DNA of 34,262 bases, from NCBI GenBank assembly GCA_016926065.1, contig JAFGPI010000082.1:1-34262 (forward strand). Direction: 5' to 3'. Shown piece by piece: positions 8,754 to 15,644 of the stretch; the first letter of the stretch is position 1, and each line of letters begins with the position of its first letter. This stretch comes from Candidatus Krumholzibacteriota bacterium. Its GTDB lineage: Bacteria > Krumholzibacteriota > Krumholzibacteriia > Krumholzibacteriales > Krumholzibacteriaceae. Both the position numbers and the translations under genes were made by a program. The notes under the pieces are model-generated. The model ran no database searches. It was not told the origin of the DNA and saw only the letters and a list, made by a program, of their open reading frames with translations.

Positions 8754-8903
8754 ATGAGAAAAGCACTGTTTGTACCGGGCATGTTAATTCTAATTGCGAT
8801 GCTGGCCCTTCCCTCCGCGGGCGAGGAACGGGAACGGATTAAGCTCAACCCCGCCCTCCTCCCCGGTTTAAATTTTCCCCTTTCAGGACCCTTGACTGCC
8901 TGA
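8754..8903 (+). CDS. possible short secreted peptide
   Basis: From ATG 8754 the frame gives 49 residues with a convincing signal peptide (MRKALFVPGMLILIAMLALPSAG) and then only about 25 residues (EERERIKLNPALLPGLNFPLSG). The upstream purines (AAAAAGGGTAAA) give a weak ribosome site. The length and abrupt end suggest either a small secreted peptide or the N-terminal stub of a lost gene. The frame stays open upstream to 8682, but the extension is basic and has no ribosome site. Confidence 0.35.
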   Translation: MRKALFVPGMLILIAMLALPSAGEERERIKLNPALLPGLNFPLSGPLTA

Positions 8904-8942
8904 AAAAACCCCATTTGATCCGTGGAAATCGTCCCGGTAAAA

Positions 8943-8956
8943 CGGCAACGTTGCCG
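8943..8956. promoter_or_regulatory. 14-bp perfect palindrome over the -35 box, putative operator
   Basis: CGGCAACGTTGCCG is a perfect inverted repeat with no spacer, and its right half contains the -35 hexamer of the promoter at 8951-8979. A dimeric repressor bound here would block RNA polymerase. No regulator gene is adjacent, so the binding protein is unknown. Confidence 0.4.
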
Positions 8957-8979
8957 CATTTATTTCGTATCTATATTAT
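8951..8979 (+). promoter_or_regulatory. sigma70-type promoter upstream of the Ntn-hydrolase-like gene
   Basis: TTGCCG (8951-8956), a 17-bp spacer and TATTAT (8974-8979) lie about 30 nt before ATG 9010, which has a GGGGG ribosome site. The hexamers match consensus at 4/6 and 5/6. Confidence 0.5.
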
Positions 8980-9009
8980 ACAGGAAAAAAATAAAGGGGG
9001 AATTCCGAT

Positions 9010-9720
9010 ATGTTATCCAGCCAAAACAAAGGCAGAGTCATCTTCCTGGCGGTAAGCCTATTTCTTTCGATTTACGGGATTACGGCGGCGGAAGAGGCAG
9101 TCGTTGAACTAAATTTCGATAATCCTAAGGTTTCGGAGTCCGATACGTCCCGAACCTTGCAGAGCCTGGTAAAAGTACAAGGGACGGGCCAATTTTGCCA
9201 GGACGGCCTGTATCTGATGACTCACTTCGGTGATCGGGAAGAGATCTTCCAAAAGGAAAACCACGGGCTGATTGAAATTCCCTTTCTGGATCAAACTTGG
9301 CGTCATTGCAGTGTCTTCTCAACCACCGCGGGGAATTCCCTGATAACGGGTGGAAATTGGGATAATCAGAATGTGGGGTCCATTATTGTCGTCCTCTATC
9401 ATCCACCGCAGGGCTATTCTTCGATTTCCTTTTGCCGGTCGATCGACTTGGGGTTTGGAAATAAGGATCTGGAACAGTATAAGTCGGGCATATTCGCGGG
9501 CAAGCTGCTCCTCGCCCCCTTTTACGCGATGGATGGGATCAATGAACATGGCCCTACCGTGGCCGTCGCCGCCGCGAATCTGACTACTCATGAGCCCAAA
9601 GCGGATAAACAGTTGGTGTTCGCCTATCTACTCGTCCACGACCACGGAACTGTATTTCACGGTCTATCAAGATTGGAACAAGATATATCATTTGAGGATG
9701 CCCTGACCAGGTTGTCTTGA
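9010..9720 (+). pseudogene. Ntn-hydrolase-like (linear amide C-N hydrolase/C45) gene, truncated by frameshift
   Basis: The frame encodes 236 residues: a signal peptide (residues 1-27), a leader of about 70 residues, then WRHCSVFSTTAGNSLITGGNWDNQN, which matches the nucleophile-Cys region of the choloylglycine hydrolase/isopenicillin acyltransferase-like superfamily (Cys followed by a GRNxD-like turn). DGINEHGPTVAVAAANL at about 177-193 matches the family's GMNEKGLA strand. Members are normally 320-400 aa. After residue 205 the frame loses similarity, while the +1 frame from about 9615 to 9700 reads STTTELYFTVYQDWNKIYHL, like the family's C-terminal TxYTxVYDxxNKxxY strands. I infer a frameshift plus internal loss. 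If read as is, it would be a secreted but incomplete enzyme. Confidence 0.55.
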
Positions 9721-9743
9721 ATTCAAAGCACGGGAAGAGCGAA

Positions 9744-10018
9744 ATGAAAATATCGCTTGTTTGTGTTTGTGCCTTAAGCTGTTTGGCGATTGTCTCAATT
9801 ACCGGGCTGCCCCGGAAGGTTCAGGCCTGTTCCACATTAAATTGGAGCATATTCACCTGATGGGCGATTATTTGAAGTTTACCTTCGAAATTGATACGCC
9901 GAGAAACATATTCCTCGAAGTGCAGGCGCATATCGATGCTAATGCAATGAAGGTGAACCTGTACGGTATCGAGAATTATTACGGGAGCTACGTTCTCTCG
10001 AAGATTTCTCAACATTGA
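9744..10018 (+). pseudogene. frameshifted small secreted protein
   Basis: ATG 9744, after GGGAAGAG, opens a clear signal peptide (MKISLVCVCALSCLAIVSI...VQAC) but stops at 9858-9860 after 38 residues. The stop overlaps a second ATG (9860) as TGATG. That frame encodes 52 more residues (MGDYLKFTFEIDTPRNIFLE...) and is open upstream to before 9800, reading GLFHIKLEHIHLMGDYLKF. The simplest reading is one secreted protein of about 85 residues split by a single-base change between about 9800 and 9857. Alternatively, two coupled tiny genes. The family is not recognised. Confidence 0.45.
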
Positions 10019-10201
10019 GGAGGGGCTGGGATAGCAGCTCCGCTCTCCGGCGTTGCGATATTTACCTTTCCTCCGGACAATTTTTCCATGTATACTTGCT
10101 GCGCAATTAACGAGGGATGTTCCCGGGGTGCATAAATCGATGAACCATTATCAGCGAAATAAACATACGGCCGAGTTATGCGTGCGGAGCCTAGGACTCT
10201 T

Positions 10202-10229
10202 TTGACGCCAGAGAACGGAGGAATATTTT
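10202..10229 (+). promoter_or_regulatory. candidate promoter for the 90-aa gene
   Basis: TTGACG (10202-10207), a 16-bp spacer and TATTTT (10224-10229) lie about 40 nt upstream of GTG 10271. The spacer is one base short of optimal. Confidence 0.35.
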
Positions 10230-10270
10230 GAAGTACTGGTTGATTCTATTATATGAAAGGAGTGATTGAA

Positions 10271-10543
10271 GTGAGGGACCTTGATATCAAGAAAACAAGC
10301 CGGGGATATGAGGTGTTGATCGATGGAAAAGTGGTCAGGATATATCAGGGATCGCAAGACGCAAAATTGCTCTATGAGGAAATCAGGAGGAATCATTCTG
10401 ACTTATCACGGCAATTAGAGATGCAGGCACATCAGCGGGAATGGTGGCAGGGAATCGAAAACAGCACTGCACCGAACAATGCTATAGACATAATTATGTT
10501 GACGATCATGGGGTATTTCAAGAAAAAGCGTAGGAAAAAATAG
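10271..10543 (+). CDS. small basic hypothetical protein
   Basis: A 90-residue protein of unknown family. GTG 10271 is chosen over ATG 10253 because AAGGAG at 10257-10262 sits 8 nt before the GTG and lies inside the coding sequence if the ATG were used. The sequence starts with a compact beta-rich stretch (GYEVLIDGKVVRIYQGSQDAKLLYEEI), continues with a charged helix, and ends with a short hydrophobic run (AIDIIMLTIMGYF) and a strongly basic tail (KKKRRKK). The tail could act as a membrane-proximal or nucleic-acid-binding element. A 50-nt gap separates it from the next gene. Confidence 0.6.
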   Translation: MRDLDIKKTSRGYEVLIDGKVVRIYQGSQDAKLLYEEIRRNHSDLSRQLEMQAHQREWWQGIENSTAPNNAIDIIMLTIMGYFKKKRRKK

Positions 10544-10593
10544 TACCATGAAGAACAGCGCCGAGTAGCGGCTGTACCATGGAGATTTAGGTT

Positions 10594-11091
10594 ATGCTGA
10601 ACCTGGGCAAGACAATTCTGGACGGGGCCATTCTTTCCCTCGCCGCGTCAATATGCTTGATCGCGATCCTGCGGTTCAATCCCCGGCTTTTTCTACAAGA
10701 CTATCCAAAAGATGTCCGCGATCAGGTATCCCCGAAAACGGATAAGGAGAAACGGCAATCGCTACTGGTGGGGATCCCGTTCCTGGTCCTGCTTGTCGCC
10801 GTGCCGTTCATTTCCACGTTGTCGCTGAAGCGCGGGTTCGGAGATGAAGCTGTTTTTCTTCAACTCTTCTGGAACGCTTTTGGAGTGGGATTCATATTCA
10901 ACCTGTTTGACCTGTTGGTGCTTGATTGGCTGATGTTCTGCTATATAACACCGGGATTTTTGATTATTCCCGGAACCAGGGGTATGAAGGGGTACAAGGA
11001 CTATGGTTATCACTTCAGAGCTTTCATCATTGGTACGGTTCTTTCTCTAATGGCGGGATTGGTGATAGCCGGTGTGGTTATGTTACTCTGA
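10594..11091 (+). CDS. four-helix membrane protein
   Basis: A 165-residue integral membrane protein of unknown function. Hydrophobic segments occur at about 8-26, 58-78, 92-117 and 140-165. A conserved-looking loop (YITPGFLIIPGTRGMKGYKDYGYHFRAFIIG) lies before the last helix, and a charged cytoplasmic loop DYPKDVRDQVSPKTDKEKRQS lies after the first. GGAG at about 10579-10582 supports ATG 10594. Only 12 nt separate it from the SnoaL-like gene, so the two are probably co-transcribed. Confidence 0.72.
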   Translation: MLNLGKTILDGAILSLAASICLIAILRFNPRLFLQDYPKDVRDQVSPKTDKEKRQSLLVGIPFLVLLVAVPFISTLSLKRGFGDEAVFLQLFWNAFGVGFIFNLFDLLVLDWLMFCYITPGFLIIPGTRGMKGYKDYGYHFRAFIIGTVLSLMAGLVIAGVVMLL

Positions 11092-11103
11092 GAGAGGTGG
11101 CAT

Positions 11104-11544
11104 ATGGGAGATGACCTGGAAAAAAATAAAAGAATCGTCCGTGACTACATAACGCGGGTGTTAAACACCGGGGACGTCGGTAAAATTTCGGAATACATTT
11201 CCCCGGTTTACGTGGAGATATATAGAAATGGGAAGCATCAGCTTGGCATAGACGGAGCCAGGGACCATATCAGGGGGGTGCGCGAGACCTATCCCGATCT
11301 TGAACTAACGGTCGAAAGGCAAATAGCGGAGGGAGAATGGGTGGTCACTCTGATCACGGCCCGGGGCACGCACCAAGGCGAGTGGCTGGGGATCAAGCCC
11401 ACCGGTAAAAAAGTGGAATACACCGGGGTGAACGTTGACCGGATCAGGGAGGGTTTGATAGTTGAACACGGCGGAGCGGTAAACCTGCTGGAGACGTTGC
11501 TCGAAATAGGCGCCGTGAAGGTGGTGGGGACGGGGATGGAATGA
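11104..11544 (+). CDS. SnoaL-like ester cyclase family protein
   Basis: A 146-residue protein of the SnoaL/NTF2-like fold family. The pattern is typical: KRIVRDYITRVLNTGDVGKISEYISPVYVE at the start, GIDGARDHIRGVRETYPDLELTVERQIAEGEWVV in the middle, then THQGEWLGIKPTGKKVEYTGVNVDRIREGLIVEH. Founding members close polyketide rings, but most members of this branch have no known reaction, so no substrate is assigned. GAGAGAGG at about 11090-11097 is a strong ribosome site. The gene follows a membrane protein at 12 nt and precedes the CPBP gene by 91 nt. Confidence 0.85.
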   Translation: MGDDLEKNKRIVRDYITRVLNTGDVGKISEYISPVYVEIYRNGKHQLGIDGARDHIRGVRETYPDLELTVERQIAEGEWVVTLITARGTHQGEWLGIKPTGKKVEYTGVNVDRIREGLIVEHGGAVNLLETLLEIGAVKVVGTGME

Positions 11545-11635
11545 GGTCAACGTATAGTTGATGGATGGGTGCGACGGCTAGGCGGCTAATCCCTGCGGGG
11601 GTACGAACTCCGGGATTTTGGATAAAGGAGGTCTT

Positions 11636-12565
11636 ATGAGGGCGCACTCTGGTGAGTCCTCAGGCAGCGGGCAGGTCGGGCGGGCGTTCCGCTTCGCGGA
11701 TCACCCCTGGCTATCTCTGGTGGCATTCTTGTTTCTGTCGGTACTGGTGCTCGGGCTGGTGGGGACCTTCGTCTCCCGGGTGCTGGGATTTCCCGCCGTC
11801 TCCAGGATTGCGGGGCTTATCAACGCGACCGCCGCGCACCTGATCGTTCTCTTTCTCATCGTCCCCTTCGGTCTCCGGTTACCCAAGGGGAAGAGGCCGT
11901 TCAGGGCGTACCTGAGCGATATCGGATTGACCAAGGCGCGGCCGCTAGGACGACTGCTGCTGATCGCTCTATCCTGCTATATCATCCTGGCGCTATCGCA
12001 GGCCGGGGGTTCCATAGTCTATAGACTCAGGGAGGGCCTGCCCCTCAACGCGGGGTTCCTGCGCCGGGTATTCGATATCTCTCAAGATCTGCCTCCAGCC
12101 TCCCTTAGCCCCCTCTTTTCCCTGCCCTCGGCCTTCGAGGAAGTCGGCTGGCGTGGTATAATGCTTACCCTATTCATGGCTACCTGCTCGAAGCGCCGCT
12201 CGATCTTGATCTCGGCCGGCGCCTTTGCCCTGCTGCACCTGCTGAATCTCCTGAGCGGGCGGGAGACGGTATGGGTGGTCGGCCAGGTGGCCTGGGCCTT
12301 CTGCATGGGGATCTTCTATGGCTACCTGTTCGTCAAGACGGGCAGTTTGATTCCCCCGATGCTGGTGCACTACCTGGGCAATGTCTTCATAGGATCTTTT
12401 GCCGGCTACATGCAAGGATTAGCGCCGGTCGGAGTACAGGCCCTGTACGGAGTAACCTTTTCCCTGGGAGTCATACCGGTCTCTCTGATGATGCTCTGGG
12501 TAAGGTTCTTTTCGCGCAGATGGCCCTTCCCGCATGAGCTCGAGGGCGCCGGACCGGCGGGTTGA
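11636..12565 (+). CDS. CPBP-family intramembrane protease
   Basis: A 309-residue polytopic membrane protein of the CPBP/Abi (Rce1-like) family, which cleaves within or near the membrane; bacterial members serve in peptide maturation, self-immunity or protein turnover. The three motifs are present: FEEVGWRG with E168, E169 and R173; FALLHLL with H201; and HYLGN with H245 and N249. At least seven hydrophobic segments are visible. ATG 11636 is chosen because AAAGGAGGT at 11624-11632 lies just upstream and would be coding if TTG 11618 were used. No bacteriocin-like gene is seen nearby, so the substrate is unknown. Confidence 0.87.
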   Translation: MRAHSGESSGSGQVGRAFRFADHPWLSLVAFLFLSVLVLGLVGTFVSRVLGFPAVSRIAGLINATAAHLIVLFLIVPFGLRLPKGKRPFRAYLSDIGLTKARPLGRLLLIALSCYIILALSQAGGSIVYRLREGLPLNAGFLRRVFDISQDLPPASLSPLFSLPSAFEEVGWRGIMLTLFMATCSKRRSILISAGAFALLHLLNLLSGRETVWVVGQVAWAFCMGIFYGYLFVKTGSLIPPMLVHYLGNVFIGSFAGYMQGLAPVGVQALYGVTFSLGVIPVSLMMLWVRFFSRRWPFPHELEGAGPAG

Positions 12566-12620
12566 GGGAGGAGGAAGGCGGGACGATTCGATAATTATTC
12601 GCCTATCGGAACTTCGATGA

Positions 12621-12629
12621 TGCTATAAT
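12621..12629 (+). promoter_or_regulatory. extended -10 promoter element
   Basis: TGCTATAAT combines a perfect -10 hexamer (12624-12629) with the TGn extension. No good -35 is present at 16-18 bp, which extended -10 promoters tolerate. It would drive the decayed small gene and the BtrH-like gene. Confidence 0.4.
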
Positions 12630-12692
12630 TCGGGGAGCACCGCCGCCGTTCTCGCCGGGGCGGGAAAGGGACCTTTCAAGGGAGTGCAGGAC

Positions 12693-12885
12693 TTGGTAAG
12701 AATTTTCAAGATCCAACCGTTGCGGGAGTATATGATCTATCTCGTCCTGGATACAGAGCCTGTATCGGAGCGGGAATGGGGGTGCCGGTATTCTGCTTTT
12801 GCAGGTGCTCACGACGGTATTTGGTTCGCACCTTACCCTCCTTTGGTATTGGCGGAAGCGTAAGAAGTTAGAATCCGAACAGTAA
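12693..12885 (+). pseudogene. possible frameshifted small membrane protein
   Basis: TTG 12693, 8 nt after AAGGGAG, opens a frame reading VRIFKIQPLREYMIYLVLD. The +1 frame (12736-12885) then reads GAGILLLQVLTTVFGSHLTL followed by a basic end WYWRKRKKLESEQ, a convincing membrane helix with a positive cytoplasmic tail but no start codon of its own. Joined by one frameshift near 12750-12780 they would make a protein of about 64 residues. No family is recognised. Confidence 0.3.
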
Positions 12886-12909
12886 CCTAAATGATGGTGG
12901 GAAGTTACA

Positions 12910-13884
12910 ATGCCGCTTCTGGAAGAGCTGAAAAACCTGGCCCTAAAGGGGATCGATCCGATTCCCCCTTCCTGGCCCCTGGTTTACCATCTGTTGATCG
13001 AGCATGATTCGCTCGGAAAGGGCGACTTGGGAGCCGTCGTGGCGGCATCGGGAGAGGCGTCGATTTTCAGCTATGCCCGTGACTCCATCGCGCCCATGTA
13101 CTTCAGTACAATCGGCGGCGGCCAGAGATTGAAGCTGTGTACGGGATACGGCGTGAAAGCGCTGCGCACGAATGACGCGGAAGAGGCTTTTTCACTTGTG
13201 CGCGAAGGGATAGATGCCGGCGCGGGAGTTTTCGTGGCCGGTCCGGAGGCCGGGCTCTGCTACGGGTATAGAGATGCCGGGGAGGTGGGGGAGCGCGAGG
13301 TTTACGGGATCTCCCACTGGGGCCCTGCTTTTCACGGGAAATATTTCTGGGAGAGATTCTCCCATCACGTGGAAGCATTCGGTAATGCCGAGGGATTCGC
13401 ATATGTCCGCCGCGATTGCGAGCCCGAACCGGCCGAGGGTATCCTGGAGATGCTGGCCGTGACCGTGGTGGACTGGCAAGGCGAGCATCCGGCCACCCGC
13501 TTCGGTATGAAGCAGCATCATTATGGCTTGACTGCATTCAAGCATTTCATGGATGATGTCCGTACTCCCGAAACCCGGGCACAGGTGGAAGGCGCGTACA
13601 TAAACTGCCATGCCATCCATTTCCAGTGGGGGGGCAGATATTGGCTTGCTCGGTACCTGAAGCAACTGGCGCGGCGAGTGGAAGGAGATTTGCGCAAACG
13701 GCTGGAGGATCTCGGCGGTCTATATCTGCAAGTGTACGATGGGCTTAAGCGGTTTGCCGAGTACGATATCGCCGCCGGGAAAAATGAAGCGGAGACACAG
13801 GCTGCCGTTAAATGGCTCGAGGAAGCCTACCAGGCGGATGAGCGGATTCTGGAGGAGTTCGTCTCCTTGCGAAAAGCCCTGTAG
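12910..13884 (+). CDS. hypothetical protein, BtrH/C39-peptidase-like N-terminal region
   Basis: A 324-residue soluble protein. The stretch LVREGIDAGAGVFVAGPEAGLCYGYRDAGE (about 96-126) resembles the core of BtrH_N/C39-type papain-fold proteins, where a strand 'G.PVi' is followed by a tyrosine-rich strand; BtrH is an acyltransferase in butirosin synthesis. The C-terminal half is helical (AYINCHAIHFQWGGRYWLARYLKQLARR), as in the DUF4872 partner domain. Candidate catalytic residues are C77 (LKLCTGYG), C117 and several histidines, none proven. GGTGGGAAG precedes ATG 12910. Assignment is by pattern only; a family search should decide it. Confidence 0.5.
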   Translation: MPLLEELKNLALKGIDPIPPSWPLVYHLLIEHDSLGKGDLGAVVAASGEASIFSYARDSIAPMYFSTIGGGQRLKLCTGYGVKALRTNDAEEAFSLVREGIDAGAGVFVAGPEAGLCYGYRDAGEVGEREVYGISHWGPAFHGKYFWERFSHHVEAFGNAEGFAYVRRDCEPEPAEGILEMLAVTVVDWQGEHPATRFGMKQHHYGLTAFKHFMDDVRTPETRAQVEGAYINCHAIHFQWGGRYWLARYLKQLARRVEGDLRKRLEDLGGLYLQVYDGLKRFAEYDIAAGKNEAETQAAVKWLEEAYQADERILEEFVSLRKAL

Positions 13885-14027
13885 ACGCTGAATGTTATAA
13901 TTATCCTGATGTAAAATCAAATGCGCCGGGCAGGAAAGATTCCTCCTAGAGGGAGATACCCGGCCGGTAAAGGAAGACCGATGATCAGGGTAATAGATAA
14001 TAGGTTATCGTTTTCACGGAGAGAAGA

Positions 14028-14741
14028 ATGGCCAAGATTTTTAATTTTCAGCCGGGCGACAGCATAGCCGGAAAGTACGAGATACTCTCCTATCTCGGCG
14101 GCGGCTGGGAAGGTGAAGTATATAAGATACGCGAATTGAACACCCGCATCGAAAGGGCGGCGAAAATCTTTTTTCCCAAGCGCAACATCAGGAACCGGAC
14201 CGCCACGATGTACGCGAAAAAATTGCATAAACTTCGGGCCTGTCCCATACTGATTCAGTATCATACCTTCGAAACGATCAATTACGACGACGCTCCCGTG
14301 ACGGTCTTTATCTCGGAGTACGTCGAAGGCGAGTTGCTATCGACTTACCTTTCCTGGTTCAGGGGTAAGAAGCTGCCTCTTTTTCAGGGCATTCATCTGC
14401 TGCACGCGCTCACCGTGGGAGTGGAAAGCATCCATCACCTGGGCGAATATCACGGGGATCTGCATTCGGATAATGTCATCGTGCAACGGCTCGGCCTCAC
14501 CTTCGATCTCAAACTGCTGGATCTATTCCATTGGGGACGGGCCAATAAGGACAGCCGCCAGGATGATATTTGCAGCATCATACGTATATTTTACGACGCG
14601 ATCGGAGGCCCCAAGAGTTATGCCAAGCATCCCCCCTGGGTTCACGATATTTGTTGCGGGCTGAAGCGCTCGTTGATCGCGCAGAAGTTTAAAACCGCCA
14701 GTGAGTTGCGTATATATTTGGAGACAGAGGATTGGAGTTGA
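14028..14741 (+). CDS. compact protein kinase-like protein
   Basis: A 237-residue protein with a complete but reduced kinase core. The glycine loop LGGGWEGEVYK is at 23-33, the ATP lysine is K46 in RAAKIFF, the hinge region is VFISEYVEGELL, and the catalytic loop reads YHGDLHSDNVIV (H142, D144, N149) instead of HRDLKxxN. The metal-binding motif is LLDLFHWG with D165 instead of DFG. HGDLH with a divergent DFG is typical of atypical small-molecule, ABC1 or lipopolysaccharide kinases, but the loop and overall order are Ser/Thr-kinase-like. The C-lobe is only about 90 residues. GGAGAG supports ATG 14028. Target unknown. Confidence 0.72.
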   Translation: MAKIFNFQPGDSIAGKYEILSYLGGGWEGEVYKIRELNTRIERAAKIFFPKRNIRNRTATMYAKKLHKLRACPILIQYHTFETINYDDAPVTVFISEYVEGELLSTYLSWFRGKKLPLFQGIHLLHALTVGVESIHHLGEYHGDLHSDNVIVQRLGLTFDLKLLDLFHWGRANKDSRQDDICSIIRIFYDAIGGPKSYAKHPPWVHDICCGLKRSLIAQKFKTASELRIYLETEDWS

Positions 14742-14878
14742 GGAAGTAATTTCCGTTCAACGCAGGTCCGGCGTCTTGCGGGAAACGGGGACGGTGTGGA
14801 AACGGAATTCTCCCTGGGCGAGGAGGCCCTTGACTGGCTGGGATTAGTCGGAAGGGGAGCGGATGACGAGGAACCCAG

Positions 14879-14914
14879 GGCGCATTTCATGCGCCGGGGA
14901 GCTCCCGCTCCCGG
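14879..14914. repeat. tandem GC-rich hairpins
   Basis: GGCGCAT-TTC-ATGCGCC (14879-14895) is a perfect 7-bp stem with a 3-nt loop. It is followed immediately by CCGGGGAGC-TCCC-GCTCCCGG (14894-14914), an 8-bp stem with one bulge. There is no T-run, so it is probably an RNA-stabilising or structural element 140 nt after the kinase gene rather than a simple terminator. Confidence 0.45.
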
Positions 14915-15001
14915 CGGCAGGTCGATTATAAAATATCAGTGCAGGGAGTTTTTTCCCGTCCGGCAGCAATTTTTATCTTTCCTCCCCGCGGCTTGTTTAT
15001 G

Positions 15002-15007
15002 TATAAT
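15002..15007 (+). promoter_or_regulatory. candidate -10 box upstream of the SpoIIAA-like gene
   Basis: A perfect TATAAT about 137 nt before ATG 15144. No good -35 at 17 bp. The preceding segment TTATCTTTCCTCC resembles TTACCTTTCCTCC at about 10060-10073, which also precedes an ATGTATA element. Confidence 0.3.
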
Positions 15008-15143
15008 TTGTAACCTAACGGATGGGGATATTTATAGTAGTATAGAGAGTTGAGATTCGGCGCCGGGAGAAATAATTCTGGATCGGCGTTGAAATCTGCT
15101 CTGTATGGGTGCAGGATGTTGAACCTGCCGGAGGATTCAAGCA

Positions 15144-15557
15144 ATGCCTATAAAATATACAATTATTAAGGATCGGGGATTAATCGTGTCGATTCATACC
15201 GGATCCGTTCCGGACAAGGAATTCATCGATTCTTATACCAAGCTTTTTAGCGATCCGGAATTCGATCTGGGATACAATTTGCTTATCGATCTGCGCCAGG
15301 CGGAAAGCGTCAATAGGAGCTCCGCAGCCCTTCATACTATAGCCTCAATGGTAAAAGCGAGATACCAGGGATCAAAGCAACAACCTAAGACGGCTATTAT
15401 AGCCAGCAGCGATTTGTCATATGGATTGAGTAGGATGTATCAGGCTTACAGTGACGCAGTTTCCGGAGAATCATCCGTCTTTAGGAATCTGGACGAAGCG
15501 CTTGAGTGGCTGGGCGTTCCAACCGGCGCCATCGATCATATACTGAAATCAGAATGA
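15144..15557 (+). CDS. SpoIIAA/STAS-like domain protein
   Basis: A 137-residue protein matching the SpoIIAA-like family (PF11964), a STAS-related alpha/beta fold of uncertain role. Features seen: the opening strands KYTIIKDRGLIVSIHTGSV, the central strand YNLLIDLRQAESVN with its conserved acidic residue, the strand TAIIASSDLSYGLSRMYQAY, and the closing VFRNLDEALEWLG, a family signature. GGAGG at 15129-15133 supports ATG 15144. Such proteins are often orphan genes near signalling loci; here it lies 400 nt after the kinase-like gene, which is suggestive only. Confidence 0.75.
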   Translation: MPIKYTIIKDRGLIVSIHTGSVPDKEFIDSYTKLFSDPEFDLGYNLLIDLRQAESVNRSSAALHTIASMVKARYQGSKQQPKTAIIASSDLSYGLSRMYQAYSDAVSGESSVFRNLDEALEWLGVPTGAIDHILKSE

Positions 15558-15644
15558 AAATGTCTGCGGACATCAGCTCCCTTGGCCGAGCCGGCCGGTA
15601 AGGCGAGGAGCAAGGAGTGTCTTTCAAGAATCCGGGAGGTTTAA

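Larger units (their letters stand above)
8634..9009. other. 376-nt intergenic region with one possible small gene
   Basis: It holds an imperfect 9-bp stem (8657-8665 with 8688-8696, one G-U pair), a possible 49-codon secreted-peptide ORF (8754-8903), a short inverted repeat TTCAGG/CCTGAA near 8884-8906, and a promoter with a palindrome (8943-8979). No larger gene is visible. Confidence 0.6.
12566..12909. other. 344-nt intergenic region with promoter and decayed small gene
   Basis: It contains an extended -10 element at 12621-12629 and two overlapping frames that look like one broken small membrane protein (12693-12885). Nothing else is supported. Confidence 0.5.
14742..15143. other. 402-nt noncoding region with tandem hairpins and a promoter-like element
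   Basis: No convincing gene. Two strong stems lie back to back at 14879-14914, and a TATAAT lies at 15002-15007. A frame open from 14796 to 15053 lacks a ribosome site and runs across the hairpins, so it was not called. Confidence 0.55.

Noticed and set aside
14796-15053. 85-codon frame after the kinase-like gene
   Set aside because: No ribosome site, runs through two strong hairpins and a TATAAT, and shows no domain.
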